A stretch of 64,000 bases of DNA, from contig NC_058342.1 of the NCBI RefSeq assembly GCF_905475395.1, forward strand, positions 16,650,640 to 16,714,639, given 5' to 3'. The stretch's first letter is position 1, and each line of letters begins with the position of its first letter. The translations under genes were made by a program, and so were the position numbers. Positions 1 to 11,934 of this stretch are shown piece by piece. Under the pieces are notes generated by a model that saw only the letters and a list, made by a program, of their open reading frames with translations, was not told the DNA's origin and did no database searches. The stretch is from Chrysoperla carnea (taxonomy: Eukaryota; Arthropoda; Insecta; Neuroptera; Chrysopidae).

Positions 1-129
1 CTCTTTGAAAATAGGGGCCAATAACATCCCTACACACCCCTTCAATTAAGGATATAGAACCAGTGAAAGGGGAGCACTTTAAATAGAATATATTTTCAAT
101 TTTGATGGTTAATTATGTTAAAAATGGAC

Positions 130-480
130 TAATAAAAATATAGAAAATTGAAAATTTCTTTAATTATCCAGCTTTTGATATTTCGAAAACCAAGATAGGT
201 ATCGAAAATTTTTATTTTTCGTCTAGATTCATGAAATTATAAAAATAAGATAAAAATAATTTCAACTCTAAATTTTCCCTACTCGTACATCCCTTATGTG
301 GACGGTGCCACTTGATTTTATTCTTTTCTATGTCATTGCTAATATTTTATTTAAAAGGTTTTTTTATAGGTCTTTTTTTATTCCAAGTGAAAATTATCAT
401 AAACTTTCAAAATTTGCCGTTTTTTGAGATTTTTCTATAAGAGCAATGCATTATAATTCTAACTTTAACATTGAATAATT
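130..480 (+). repeat. Interspersed repeat family A, copy 1
   Basis: This stretch matches 3540-3925 in direct orientation. Both contain a run about a pasted 'gatatttcgaaaaccaag', a 'ttccaagtgaaaattatca' block and a 'taagagcaatg' block in the same order. Part of the same family recurs inverted at 12880-13030. No coding potential or terminal repeat is visible, so the class is unknown. Confidence 0.6.
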
Positions 481-1204
481 AATTAAAGCCACCTCCTCCC
501 CCCTAGAAACTTTGATATTTGATTTATATGTATTTCAACTACATATAAAACAATTTTTGATTCTGCGCTCTGATGAGCAAATAATTTACCAAAAATATCC
601 CTTTTGGTTCAATAATATTTTTTGTTTTTGCAGAGTTGTGATTCTGTGAAAAAAAGTATATTAAATATTTTGTAATGATAGCGTCCAAACGACTTAGTCT
701 AATTTCTGAACGAGGCTGACAATATTTGTTTTAATTTTAATTTAACGTAAACAAAAAATTTAGTCATTAATTTTAGGTATCATAGAGATTAAAGATAATT
801 TATTTTTTGAAAAAAGAAATCAAAGTTTTAAAAATTATATATTTTAAAAAAGAAAACACAAATGTGATATAATTTTTTGAAAAAAATTCTGACTCAATGA
901 AGCGACCGATCATGGATTTATTTTAAGTTGACTCAATTTTGTTCGTTCACGAAGTCAAACTAGCATTTCAGGTTTTGGACACGCTATGAAAATTTCAGTT
1001 CGCTATCTTTTTTAAGGTATTTTTAAGGACACTTATTCCAAAATTTTGTTTCTATTATCAATATTTTTAAGGGTTACAAACTTTGGACTAAATTTAGTAG
1101 TATACGATAAACATCCTTTAACTTTTTTGAATGCACCAACAACCTTAAATAGCGTCTGACTACTGTAAATCTGACTTAGGCAAACGTGACTTACAGAAGT
1201 CTCT
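481..1204. other. AT-rich intergenic DNA, nothing recognised
   Basis: No open frame with family resemblance, RNA gene or clear repeat boundary was seen here. The sequence is A/T-rich with short homopolymers. Confidence 0.4.
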
Positions 1205-1495
1205 CTTACTCCTTATTTAAAATACGAGTAAGACAGTGACAACCTACCCAGTGTCAATCGTAAATACGACTAAGACAGAGAGACAACATTTTTTTCTACC
1301 TATTTCATTACTATTAGAGAAACTGAGACAGATAGAAGAATCGTACAACCGTCTCGCTCCCTCCTCTTGAGCAATGCGGACTTGGATAAAGAGAAACACA
1401 CTACAGTTTATGACACACAATAAACTTATAACAATGGTGACTTCGACTTACTTACTTATGGGGAAATAACTTGCCCATGCCTGCAGTAAATTGTA
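1205..1495 (+). repeat. Interspersed repeat family B, copy 1
   Basis: The segment shares about 230 bases with 17855-18080. Landmarks present in both are 'taagacagagagacaacat', 'ctacctat', 'gtctcgct' followed by 'cctcctct', 'gagcaatg' and 'cttggataaag'. It is moderately GC-rich for the window and has no open frame. The class is unknown. Confidence 0.65.
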
Positions 1496-2029
1496 ACACA
1501 ATTATTTTGGTGGAAATAACCGAAAAATTTTAATTGCAATCGGGGTAAAGTCACGTGTTTACGATACAAAAAATTCAAATTTATGTAAAAACGTTTCGAA
1601 CGTTGGTCAATTATAAGACCGATTTAAGTCGCTTCATTGCATTTTGAAAATAGCTAAAAATATTTATTATTATATAATAATATTATGTATACAAAAATAT
1701 TGAAAAATTATAATAATAAAAAAATTATTTTATTTATGCAAAAATATCCTTGTTTTTTTTTACTTTTAGAAAACCTGTTCCAAGTTAAATCCTTTTTTGC
1801 ATATTTAATTTGCATATGTGTGAAACTGTGAAATTATTTTTTTTTTGAAGGGGGCATCATTTGTTGAAACATTTTTTGGGGTACTTTTGTCTAATTTTAA
1901 CAATAATATTTTTATGTAAAACAGGTCATTATTATTTATTTTGGTTATTTTCGAAAATAAGTTATAGGTAATTTCTTTTCTACTTTAAAACATTCAAACT
2001 ATTTAGTCCCAGAGCATGCTTAATTTTCG

Positions 2030-2410
2030 CAGGATCTCGTTTAAAACATGCTCCTGAACGCAAAAGTGCAAGTTGCCGGTGGATAACCGGGATGGATATT
2101 GTTTAAACTAATTTTTTTAAACAAATAAGTAATATTGACCGAATCGCTTCGGCGAAATTAGCAAAAAATGTTCTTAAACATTTTTCACTAAACCCTCCAG
2201 TTTTCGAGTAAAAAATTCGTAAAATTTAAAAAAACGCGATTTTTAAGATTTCTAACCCTCAAAAAGTCTACGAAAAAATCAGATTTTCCTCGTTTTTCCA
2301 ATTTTTCGGGGATAGCAAAGCTTTGTGGAAAATGAAACTTTTCCGCTAACTTGACTTTGTTTCAAATCGGTCGGTGAAAATCCCATCTTTCTAGCATGTA
2401 TAGAACAGTT
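2030..2410 (+). repeat. Arm of foldback family C
   Basis: This arm begins near an 'aaaacatgctcctgaacg' block and ends at 'atctttctagcatgtata'. The same series of blocks appears in 53815-54135 (direct) and 54290-54560 (inverted). Here only one arm is visible. Confidence 0.55.
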
Positions 2411-2463
2411 TTTCTGACCAGCTCATACATCAAAAATTCTTTGAAAATATTCTGCCTAATTAG

Positions 2464-2893
2464 GGGGCTGTACTTAAATTACGTAACAAATTTAGGAGGA
2501 TGGGGGGGGGTCAAATCATAATGTTACTATTTGTTATGGTACGGGGGAGGGGGTCCTTCAACGTTTGTACGTAATTATCGAAATAAAAAAAAAAAAACAT
2601 TTGATGAATTAAAAAAAATTATAATTAAACTTCGCGCGCTTGATTTGACTGTGGTTAACTTTTAATACTTTGAAACTAGCGCGTTGCGATCGTATTTGGT
2701 ATTAAGAGATTACTCAACACACACAAATTGGTTAAAGATTTTTGACATTAGTACTCTAAAATGCAAAGAAGAAAGAAATTACGTACAAAACAGAGAGAGG
2801 AAGTGGTTTCAATATTTTGTTACAATCTGTTACATAGGGGGGGGGGGGGTGAAAATTCGTTCTAAATGCGTTACATAATTTAAGTACAACCCC
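2464..2893. mobile_element. PIF/Harbinger-like MITE
   Basis: A 430-base non-autonomous element with terminal inverted repeats. The left end is GGGGCTGTACTTAAATTACG and the right end is its near-perfect complement, ending ACAACCCC. A three-base TAG duplication lies on both sides (2461-2463 and 2894-2896). GGG-type ends with a three-base duplication are typical of PIF/Harbinger. Long G runs lie inside both ends (about 2500-2511 and 2838-2850). The interior has no transposase. Confidence 0.75.
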
Positions 2894-3266
2894 TAGTATC
2901 TACTTTTGTAAATGTGGAACATTTAAAAAATACTTTGTCAGTTTCTTTGCAATGACATCTACTTTCCATTACTCTAAGCTTTCTTTGTATTTCGTAATTT
3001 CAGTTTTCTTCTATTTTTCTTCTATAATATTGTCTTCCATTTTTCTCCCCTATCTGTTGTCCGGGTAGTTTTCATAATCAGATTCCGAGTCAGAACTAAT
3101 TTTATACGGTACTAAACCTTCCTGTATACTTTCAACCGATATAAGATCTTCTATTTCATTAGATAGGTTTGACTAGGAATAATGCTATCTGTAACACCTG
3201 TCAAAGAGTTGTTTTGGAAATTAGACTGCTCATCAGTTGTAGTAAAGTTAGGCGAGGACGAGTTTA

Positions 3267-3446
3267 ACCTGATGGAAAAAATATTTGAAAAAGTCTTAAT
3301 AAGTCTTAGGAAACTCTGAAAAAGTCTTAGAAACTTTAAAAAAGTATTAAGAACTCTGAATAACTCTGAATTAGACTAGTCCGAAAACGTTCCTAAGACT
3401 TTTTCAGAATTTCTTATTCTTTCTTCAAATATTTTTTCACCAGGGT
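3267..3446. mobile_element. Small inverted-repeat element (MITE-like)
   Basis: The ends are CCTGATGGAAAAAATATTTG and its complement ending TTTTTTCACCAGGG. Inside are about three short direct units containing 'aagtcttaggaaactctg', and an inverted unit near 3400. It is not coding. Confidence 0.6.
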
Positions 3447-3539
3447 AAAGGTAAGAAGCAAGTCAATTTTGATGATATATTTTAAATATTATAACTTGAC
3501 GACTTAAGACGAAAAGTAAGGATAAAATTTTTCGCTATC

Positions 3540-3925
3540 TGGCGTAATTTTCAAAATATAAAAAATTGAAAATTTTGTTTAATTATATTATTCAGCTTTC
3601 GATATTTCGAAAACCAAGGCAGATATAGAAAAATTTTATTCTTATTTTTCATCTACATTCATGAAGTTATAATAAAATTCATTATCAAAGTTGAAAATAA
3701 GATAAAAATAATTTCAATCCTAAATCTACCCTGCTCTCTCATCTCTTATGTAGATGGAGGCACTTGGTTTGTTTCTTTTCTATGCCATTGCTTATATGTT
3801 TATTTTCTATTTAAAAGTTATTTTTAAAATTTGTTTTCATTCATTCCAAGTGAAAATTATCAAAAACTTTTAAAAAATGTCGTTTTTTGAGATTCCTCCA
3901 TAAGAGCAATGTATTTTATATCGAT
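3540..3925 (+). repeat. Interspersed repeat family A, copy 2
   Basis: A direct copy of 130-480 with scattered substitutions and small indels. The two copies lie about 3.4 kb apart. Confidence 0.6.
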
Positions 3926-4705
3926 TTTCAATGACTTTTTTCTTAAAAATTTGCACGGATACCTATGCTGAAATTTTAACCACATATTCTTTGAGTAAAA
4001 GTCTGCCTATAAAAAAATTTTGAGCCTTTAAATCAAACATTGTTGTCATGATCATACATCCTTAATGTATAAAATTAGATTTAGCAAAATTCAATCAAAA
4101 TAAGCTTAGTCGTTTTTGCGTGAGTAGGTAAGTAACAAACATCCAAACATATAAAATTTCACAGTTATAATATTAGTAGGATACACTTTTTTAAACCTGA
4201 ATAATATATAAGTTCGGATCCAGCCCTCAAAAAAAGTAATGGGCATGGCAAAAAACCCGAAAATCGGATAACTGCGAATGGGAGTATAAACTCGCTCATG
4301 ATAGATATAGTGCATTCCTACAAAAGAGATGTTTATAAAATATATGACGCCCTGACCAAAATTTTGTACAGAATATTTGCCCACGTGGCCAAAACCGTAA
4401 AGCCAACACTAGTAAATTAATAAACCTGTAAAATGTTGGTTTGCTCGCTCAAAAAAAATTACAAAAGTAAATGTGTGTATGTCTGCACATCACAGTGTCG
4501 CATTTAGACTCTAAACTACTGAACCAATTTTAATGAAATTTTTACAACTTCAAATTAAATTAAACGCCAGGATACATTTTGCATTCAATAGTTTTATTTA
4601 GGTTCTTACCTAAATAAAAAAAATCAAGCAATCAATTCATTTTTTTCGAAAAAGCATTGATAATATCATAAATATCCAGATGTTTAGAAAAACTAGCCTG
4701 AATAT
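3926..4705. other. Intergenic DNA with a weak repeat trace
   Basis: Bases 4440-4560 resemble the 'actactgaaccaattttaat' type of sequence found in common arthropod interspersed repeats. The rest shows nothing. A 92-codon minus-strand frame at 4106-4384 has no recognisable family and unremarkable composition, and I do not consider it a gene. Confidence 0.35.
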
Positions 4706-4850
4706 TCTTTCTTGGCCCATTGAGGCACGCAATCAAGATTTTACCCCGTGAAGTGTATAAAACTATCTCCCGGCGATAGCTACTCTGGCCAGTTACTGGC
4801 CAGAGTTACGGTACAAATCTTGATCGCAAGCTTCAATGAGATGAGCTATC
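4706..4850. repeat. Imperfect palindromic element with a perfect GC-rich core
   Basis: The core at about 4788-4812 reads ACTCTGGCCAGT, then one T, then ACTGGCCAGAGT: 12-base arms without mismatch. Outside it, blocks around 'cattgaggcacgcaatcaag' and its complement near 4825-4850 extend the symmetry to about 140 bases. It is probably a small foldback MITE. Confidence 0.6.
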
Positions 4851-5462
4851 GACTCTGGTATGGCTGAAGAATTGGCCATCCCGAGTTGGCATTAATTTCT
4901 AATACTTCACTATCAGTAATGAATCGTCGATACATCTGAACCACTTTTTTCACTGCCTGGATATCGATATGCAAGTCCTTGACACCAACATTTGGTTCAG
5001 GTAGTAAAATCAGAAGTACTCTTTCTTCTACCGATTTTGCTAGGATTTTTGAAATCTACACGCTTTGAAACAAATCATAAAAGAAAAAAAATGTTGCCAC
5101 TAAAAATTATCAGATGGGGGTTTAGTATGAAATTAGGAACAATAGACTATTTGAATCGATTCATTTTTATTTTTATTTTGTTAAATCATAAGTCTATTTA
5201 GGCATGCCCATCATGCCCAGATGGGTGGATCCGCCACTGGCTATACAAACAGATAAAAAGCTAAATATTAATCTAAATGCTAATAAATTGATACAAGTTA
5301 TTAATTATATACAATTTATAATAACTGCTAAGTAAAATAATTATTTGATTTCCTTTATATAAAAACTGCTAACTCCTCATTTGTCGTCTTCAGATAAATT
5401 TTATGCAAAATAACAATTATAACATATTATTATTATTAGATAAAATATTATTCGATTGTAAA
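4851..5462. repeat. Fragments of a repeat shared with 11.9-12.7 kb
   Basis: Bases 5100-5230 share 'atgaaattaggaacaata' and a 'gatgggtggatccgcc' type of block with 12055-12095 and 12660-12690. No coding potential is seen. Confidence 0.4.
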
Positions 5463-5775
5463 AAGTGAAAACAAACAATTGATTGAGTTAATTGTTGAAA
5501 TACCATGTATAGACAGTGTTGATTACTCTATCTCATTATACATACATGCATGTCACACATTAACGACCTCTGTTAGCAGGTAAATTTTTTAATACCTGTT
5601 ACGGTGTTAAATTTATAGGTTTGAGGTAATAAAGTTTGCATTTTTATATCATGTATATGAAATATACATAGTATATTAAGTTTAGTCCTAAGTTTGCAAC
5701 GCTTAAAAATAATGATGCTAGGGAAAAAATTTTGTCATAGTTGTTCATAAAATCACCTGATTAGTCCATTTCCGG

Positions 5776-5807
<32 letters not shown>

Positions 5808-6277
5808 AGTCTGTCGTCTGTCGTCTGTCGTCTGTCGTCTGTCGTCTGTCGTCTGTCGTCTGTCGTCTGTCGTCTGTCGCTGTCCGTCTGTCATCACGAT
5901 TACTCAAAAAAGAAAAAAGATATCAAGCTGAAATTTTTACAGCGTGCTCAGGGAGTAAAAAGTGAGGTCAAGGACCCATCTTGTAAGCCGTTAGAGATAG
6001 AACAAAAGTTTAAATATAAAAAATGTTTCTTATAAAAAAATAAACAACTTTTGTTTGAAACATTTTCTTGTAAACATTACTGTTTACCCACGAGGGCGCT
6101 AATTAGGTGCAAATTTTCTAGTATATATTAATATGGGAATATCAGTTATGTGTGTTTGGCTATTTAAGAGTGGATATCTTTCTTTATTTACGCGTCAAAA
6201 AACAAACGATTGCGTTATCAACACTGTCTATACATGGTATTCCAACAATTTACTCAGTCAATTGTTTGTTTTCACTT
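5463..6277. mobile_element. Inverted-repeat DNA element, family R1 (full length)
   Basis: An 815-base element with 61-base terminal inverted repeats, 5463-5523 and 6217-6277, differing at only 3 positions. The outer end begins AAGTGAAAACAAACAATTGA. The interior is non-coding and is shared with partial copies at about 9843-10400, 17400-17720, 26878-27250 and, inverted, 38060-38330. It carries a (GTCT)n/(GTCTGTC)n array. A target duplication could not be fixed. The length and lack of a transposase make it a non-autonomous DNA element of unknown superfamily. Confidence 0.75.
5777..5878 (+). repeat. Two-phase microsatellite, GTCT then GTCTGTC
   Basis: About seven and a half GTCT units (5777-5807) are followed by ten exact seven-base GTCTGTC units (5809-5878). 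It lies inside the R1 element at the place where other R1 copies have only two or three GTCT units. Confidence 0.9.
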
Positions 6278-7025
6278 GTTAACATGTAAATTCTATATTG
6301 AAGTGTTTTTAAAAGTATGCTTTATTATGTAACAAGGCTAATTTTCTTAAGTTTGAAAATATTTGAAAAACTAATATTAATTAGTTAAAAGCATGACAAA
6401 TATATTCCTTTAAAGAAAATTATAACAAGCGCTACTCGTTTTTCCATAAATACATTTAAAGTGTTGAAATGGATGGCATTTCTTCAATAATTGATTTTCT
6501 CAAAAACTTAACGCATCAATATTTCAAAAACTTTGGTATATATCGAAAAATTTTAATATATACCTACCTTTAAAGTAGTCCTTCTGTTTGAGTAAGTATG
6601 GTGAATGTTGTCTTTTTGAGGTAAATGATAGTTCATAGTCTTTTGCTCACAATAAACACAGTTTTGGGGCCTATTGCAGGGCAAAATTGTGAATTATTTC
6701 ATTTTAAAATTGTGATTTTTAACAGTACCTTATGGAAAAAACTCACAATAATGTTAATTGTACAAAAGTTAATCGGTGATTGAGCTTCAAAAAAGTTTTC
6801 ATCATGAAGAAAATTTATCATAGATTTTGTTTATGCAAAAAAAAGTATTACTTTACGTTGATTTCCAAAGAAAACATAACAAAACTTTGGTTTTTGAAGC
6901 TCTTCGATATTTTTAGAGCATTTTATTACATCTACGTCATATAAATTGCCTATTCTCGATTTGTTTAAAAAATCCAAAAAATCCCTGTGAAGTATTTTCA
7001 CCGGGCTTATCTTTATTTGGATGGA
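6278..7025. other. Intergenic DNA, nothing recognised
   Basis: No gene, RNA or clear repeat is visible. The short minus-strand frame at 6831-7049 has no recognisable motif. Confidence 0.35.
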
Positions 7026-7570
7026 TTTATTTTTATTAACCGACTTCAAACAAAAACGGAGGAGGTTATCAATTCGACTGTATTTTTAACCGACTTCAAA
7101 CAAAAACGGAGGAGGTAATCAATTCGACTGTATTTTTTTTTTTTTTAATGTTTGTTACCTCAGAACTTTTGACTGGGTAAACCGATTTTGATGATTATTT
7201 ATCTGTTCGAAAGCTGGTGCTTCCCGTGTGGTCCCATTTTATTTTGGACCAGTTCTGACAACGGCATCCATGATAAAACCATAAAAATCTTAAATTTGCA
7301 GCAAGTTTGCAAGACAAGAGTACGACTAACTCAATAACAAGCCAACCGATTTCGATTATTCTTTTTTTAGTGACGAATTGGTGAATGTACTTCAGATTCA
7401 CTTAAAATCTCAAAATAAAATAAAAAATTTTAACAAAATAAAACCGATTTCAAAAGAAAAACTTTTCCAAAATACATTAATATGCACTAAAAAGTAAAAA
7501 AATAACGATAATATAATGTAGTTAAAATTATTGTTATTTTTGGAGTCGGTGTCAGCTAAGCTAATGTAGC
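7026..7570 (+). repeat. Arthropod-type interspersed repeat with ACCGACT ends
   Basis: It begins with AACCGACTTCAAACAAAAAC and ends near 'ggagtcggtgtcagc', so short inverted ACCGACT/AGTCGGT ends are present. The body includes 'gaaagctggtgcttcccgtg', which I recall from repeats of many insects. The first 50 bases are duplicated in tandem (7038-7087 and 7088-7137, one mismatch). Class not assigned. Confidence 0.55.
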
Positions 7571-8896
7571 AAACTGTTCTGTCAGAGTATAGAGTAAGTT
7601 TTTCTCAGTTAATTTTTTCGAAAACTATTATACTTTTTCAATATTGGTCTGTGCTTTGGATAAGTATTTACCATTGTTTGCTTTTAAAATTCTTGATTAA
7701 TTAATTATTGGTGTAAATAATACACTATCCTGTCCTGCAAGATTGTGTATTGGATTCAACTTTCACGCTTTTATCCAGAACTGACTATGGCTATCTAATA
7801 ATATTTAATTGTTAAGTACCTAAAATCAATGAAATTAGAAAAAGTTTCGTTATTTTTAAATTCTAAAAATTGGTAAAACTAAGAACTAGGTATCTACACA
7901 CTTTAAACGCCTCTTTTTGTGGCTTATGCAAATAAATTTACAAAAAATTTAGGCTGCATCGAATTTTCAATCATGAATAAATGATAGCGATAAAAAAAAT
8001 AGAAAAAATTCGACAATAGGGGGCCTCCGGGTCACTATTCTAACATGATAGACTGTGACAATACTGGGAATTAACATACAATATCTTTAAGGGGTAACGA
8101 TGTTTCTTGTTCATATGGGCGCGGCCATTTTTTTTCCTATTGCTGACATCTGGCGTCGAGAAGAAAATATGTATATTAAGTTACCTACATTTTGACATTA
8201 TGGAAACGAACTTTTTTGAAAGTATTTTGTGCAAAATGCAAAATTTTTATCTGGTCTGATTTAAAATCATAACTTACATTAAAACGTAAGTCGACATCCG
8301 ATCGAATAATCTACTCTTACATATAAATTTAAATAAATAAATAATAAATTTCTACATAAATTTAAAATTTTTAAATAATTCTAATGCTGCCGTAAGCTGA
8401 TGACGGCATTTGTGTAGAAGCACAGTGTAGAACCTGTGAGATATCGAATCATCAGTGGTCATCAGCGCCTTTTTAGTTGGTTTTGGAACTATAATCTAAC
8501 AGCTTATCATGGACACTTTTGAAAGTGAAGCCCCATATGAGAGAGTGCTCCTCACCTCTACCCTCCATAACCAATAGTAAATGGAGTATAACATATTTAA
8601 GATTGTAGATGTTGACTGCCATGCCATCTATTGTCACCAAAAATATTTTAATAGTTTATACACGTTTATCCTTATAGTTCATAATAGTCCCAATACACGA
8701 ACCAAAGTTTATAAATTTTTAATCTTATATTTTTATTGAAGTTCCTTTAAGTCTTTAGCTCTTTGTAACATAATTTTGAACATGCATGCAAATTTTCAGG
8801 TCATTTTATTGAGGACAACACAGAAAATACTTTGTTTAAAAAAATGTCGATAATCTTCAAAAGACTATAACCCCTTAATGTGAGACTCTATCATGG
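7571..8896. other. Intergenic DNA, nothing recognised
   Basis: The stretch is AT-rich. No coding exon, RNA gene or repeat boundary could be supported. Confidence 0.35.
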
Positions 8897-9137
8897 AGGT
8901 TATAAAGAAGGAGAACGATCGCTACGTGCTAAAGCATTAGCGCACCTGTCCCTGAAAATTTGTAGAATTTATAGTTCATTTTTCAGCCACCAGCCGCGCT
9001 TTCGTCGGTAAGTAGTATATTAGTGCACAACATCCCGCATTTAATGAGACAACTTAGCGATCCCAGCGCCTCACTTATTTTGTCCATATTTTGGGGACAA
9101 TATTTTCTATTGCGATCGTTCTCCTTCTTTATAACCT
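8897..9137. mobile_element. MITE with TCATGG target duplication
   Basis: A 241-base element with inverted ends: AGGTTATAAAGAAGGAGAAC at the left and its complement ending CTTTATAACCT at the right. Symmetry extends about 28 bases, including GCGATCG. TCATGG flanks both sides (891-896 and 9138-9143 in local numbering of the 8.9-9.1 kb block), a candidate six-base duplication. The interior is the most GC-rich stretch of the neighbourhood and is not coding. Confidence 0.7.
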
Positions 9138-9842
9138 TCATGGACTCTATTTTGCCATTTTAAACAATATTTTGCTTTCATACAATTACTAGCATTTATA
9201 CTCATTTCAATTCACAGTCTAACATAATATTTACAAGATCATAGACAGGGATGGATAGCCATAGTCAAATAACGACATCTGTGGACACATTATGTAAATT
9301 TATTCAATAAATATATAAAGTTTCTACCGTATATAGTTTCCTATAAAATAAAGCCATCTATTCATATATAAACAAATCTGCATAGATAACACTACCATCT
9401 ACATTTTATAAAATTAACTAATATTTTGTTGTTTTTTTTTTTTTTTTTTTATCTTTGTTGTTGTTTGAACGATTATTTATATAATTTATTAATCCATTGA
9501 AAAGAGAATTTAATGTATCATTATTTATTTGAAATAAGTATATTTTTTGTTAAATATGTAAATAGAAAACATACCTACACACTTTTTAATTATTTTGATT
9601 ACTTTTTAATTACAAAAATAATAAAAATTTAATCTTTTCTAATCTAAAATATTTAATGTTTAATTTAACACACGTTATTTATGACTAAACAAATTTTCAT
9701 TTTTTTTTTTTTTTTTTGTTTGGTGTGTATAATTATAGGTAATCAAAATTTTAATTCACATTCTAGTTGCGTCTAAGAGATTATTACAATTAATTATATG
9801 TATAGATTTTTGAGAGAATGGTGCAAATTTTCGATTTTATTA
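9138..9842. other. AT-rich intergenic DNA with T runs
   Basis: It contains two long T runs (about 9431-9450 and 9702-9718). Nothing else was recognised. Confidence 0.4.
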
Positions 9843-10400
9843 TTAGACCATGTATATATGACATATACTATGTATTAAGTATAGTCCCAAGTTTGTAACG
9901 CTTAAAAATATTGATGCTACGAACAAAATTTTGGAATAGGTGTTCATAGAATCACCTAATTGGTCCATTTCCGGTTGTCTGCCCGTCTGTCTGTCAACAC
10001 GATAACGCATAAACGAAAAGAGATATTAAGCTGAAATTTTTATAGCGTACTCAGGACGTAAAAAGTGAGGTCGAGTTCGTAAAAGAGCACTACAGGTCTA
10101 TTGGGCCTTGGGACCGTAGGATCCATCTTGTAAACCGTTAGAGATAGAACAAGAGTTTAAATGTAAAAAATGTTCCTTATAAAAAACTAAACAACTTTTG
10201 CTTAAAAAATTTTTTGTAAACATCACTGTTTACTCACGAGGGCGCTAATTAATATGGGAATATCAGTTATGAATGTGTGGCTATTTAAAAGTGGATATCT
10301 TTTTTTATTTACGTGACGTCAAAAAACAAACGATTGCTTCATAAACACTGTCTATACATGGTATTTCAACAATTAACTCAGTCAATTGTTTTTTTTCAAC
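9843..10400 (+). mobile_element. R1 element copy, left end missing
   Basis: It matches the interior and right inverted repeat of the 5463-6277 element, including 'cactgtctatacatggtat' near the right end. The left terminal repeat is absent. The GTCT array is only two to three units here. Confidence 0.7.
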
Positions 10401-10504
10401 TTTTTACTTTTAATAGAAAATTTATAGCTGTAAAAAATAAAATTCGAAGAATAGAAAAAATTAAGGCGAAGAATAAGTTAGATTTGTCTTAGTTGTGGGA
10501 GCCT

Positions 10505-10740
10505 CAGGTCTATTTTTTTAAACCAATTTGGCTACCGCCAACGTCCGTGAGCATGCGCGGAGGTGCTTGTTGGCCAAAACCTCTTCCATTGAGAATCTAC
10601 CGTATAAAGTTGAACTAACAATATAGTCCTGTAAATGCAGCCATTTATGAAACGCATTTAATTTGACTAGTTTGAAGATCAAGCAGTTTAGACATTTGTT
10701 AACATTTTTTTTATTTTTGATCCTGAGACTTTTGACCATT
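10505..10740. repeat. Interspersed repeat family E, copy 1
   Basis: It shares 'cctgtaaatgcagccattta' and the following 'tgaaacgcattt' with 12490-12560. A GC-rich part with 'aaaacctcttccattgagaa' is shared with 12240-12290 and, inverted, with 38640-38790. It may be the flank or end of the hAT-like relic next to it. Confidence 0.5.
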
Positions 10741-10789
10741 TTTGTGAAAAAAACTACGTATTGAAATTATTGTAAACGAAAATGTGAGT

Positions 10790-11176
10790 ATCAAATGTGA
10801 TGCTCGGGTCAAAAAGACTCAACGCTTGAATGTACAAACTGATTCAGTTGAAAATTATTTCCAGATTACAATCCGTACATCGATTTGCTTCTGACAACAT
10901 TACAAGATCGATTTTTGAATCATCGCAATATTTTATTTTATTTTGTTTGTCTCTGTCCCAACAAAATGAAAAATCTTGATGAAGACTCTTGCGCTCAATT
11001 TTTTAACCATAGTTTACAATTTTGCACGGAAGTCCAACTTTGGCGAAAACTTATTGCCAGAAAGAAATTCCAATTGTCTATCAAATGCTTCGCCGTTCTG
11101 GCAGTTTTGCCTGGGACAGCAAAGACGTATGAATGCTCCTTTTCAACTTTACGTCGTCTCAAAACATTATTGTAAA
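10790..11176 (+). pseudogene. hAT-like transposase C-terminus, broken
   Basis: The frame ending at the stop near 11175 gives a block like LLTTLQDRFLNHRN, then a long spacer, then FSTLRRLKTLL. This pattern resembles the C-terminal dimerisation region of hAT-related insect transposases (the P52rIPK/ZMYM1-like group), where the usual block is an 'ERSFSTLRRLKT' type. The upstream part, with a VENYFQI block around 10845-10865, sits in another frame, so at least one frameshift separates them. The key Glu-Arg before SFSTL is replaced by Tyr-Glu-Cys. The zinc-finger and catalytic parts are absent. This is a decayed fragment with no expected function. Confidence 0.6.
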
Positions 11177-11934
11177 TATCCAATATCCAAAGTCAATTTC
11201 GTGATATTCTAGGGCGGGAAATCTGGGGCCCCGGAATCAAAATATGTATTCGAATATGTTGAGATGAATTCTGATTGATAGTTAAGGAAATTTCCTTCCC
11301 TAAAAGAATTTCAAGCAGTTCTAAGGATTAAGATTGCAGCATTAGGCAAAATGACGAAATTAACATCCGTACAAATTGCCATGGATATTCTCAGCTTTTG
11401 ATCCAAGTTGGGGAGGGGGAGGTTGAGTTTTAGTCTAGAGAAGAGTAAACCAGAAATTTAACCCTAAGAATTTCATAAATTGGACAGTTTGTTGAGACAA
11501 ACACATACTTAGTCAACTGAGCCAATGGTATAAATCCAAGTTCGGTGACAGAGGGGGGGGGAGCTTTATTTAACACAATGTAATAAATAGTAATAAAACG
11601 CACAATGAAAAAATACATTCGTTTTAACGTTTGTATGACCCCAAGCAATGCTATTTAGCCCGCAATGCTAAATAACATTGTCCACCTCTAGAAGGTGCCA
11701 ATGTTCTGAAAAATATGTTCTGGTATTTTGGCTATTTCCGGAGATAAAAAGTTTTTTATTACACACAAAAATGTAATTTTAACTTCTATTCCTGTTTTGC
11801 AAAAAACGATAAATAGAAATTATTGTAATCAAAGCAGGGAAATAAATTTGCACTCTCCCCTCAAATTTTTTGATTTTACGTTTAATAGTACGTATATTAC
11901 GAAAACGTAAACAAATTTCTGTCCACTGTACGGA
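11177..11934. other. Intergenic DNA, nothing recognised
   Basis: Short open frames on both strands overlap but show no family motif. A G run occurs near 11553. Confidence 0.35.

Noticed and set aside
7038..7137. CRISPR-like repeat
   Set aside because: Only two adjacent units without spacers, inside an insect interspersed repeat.
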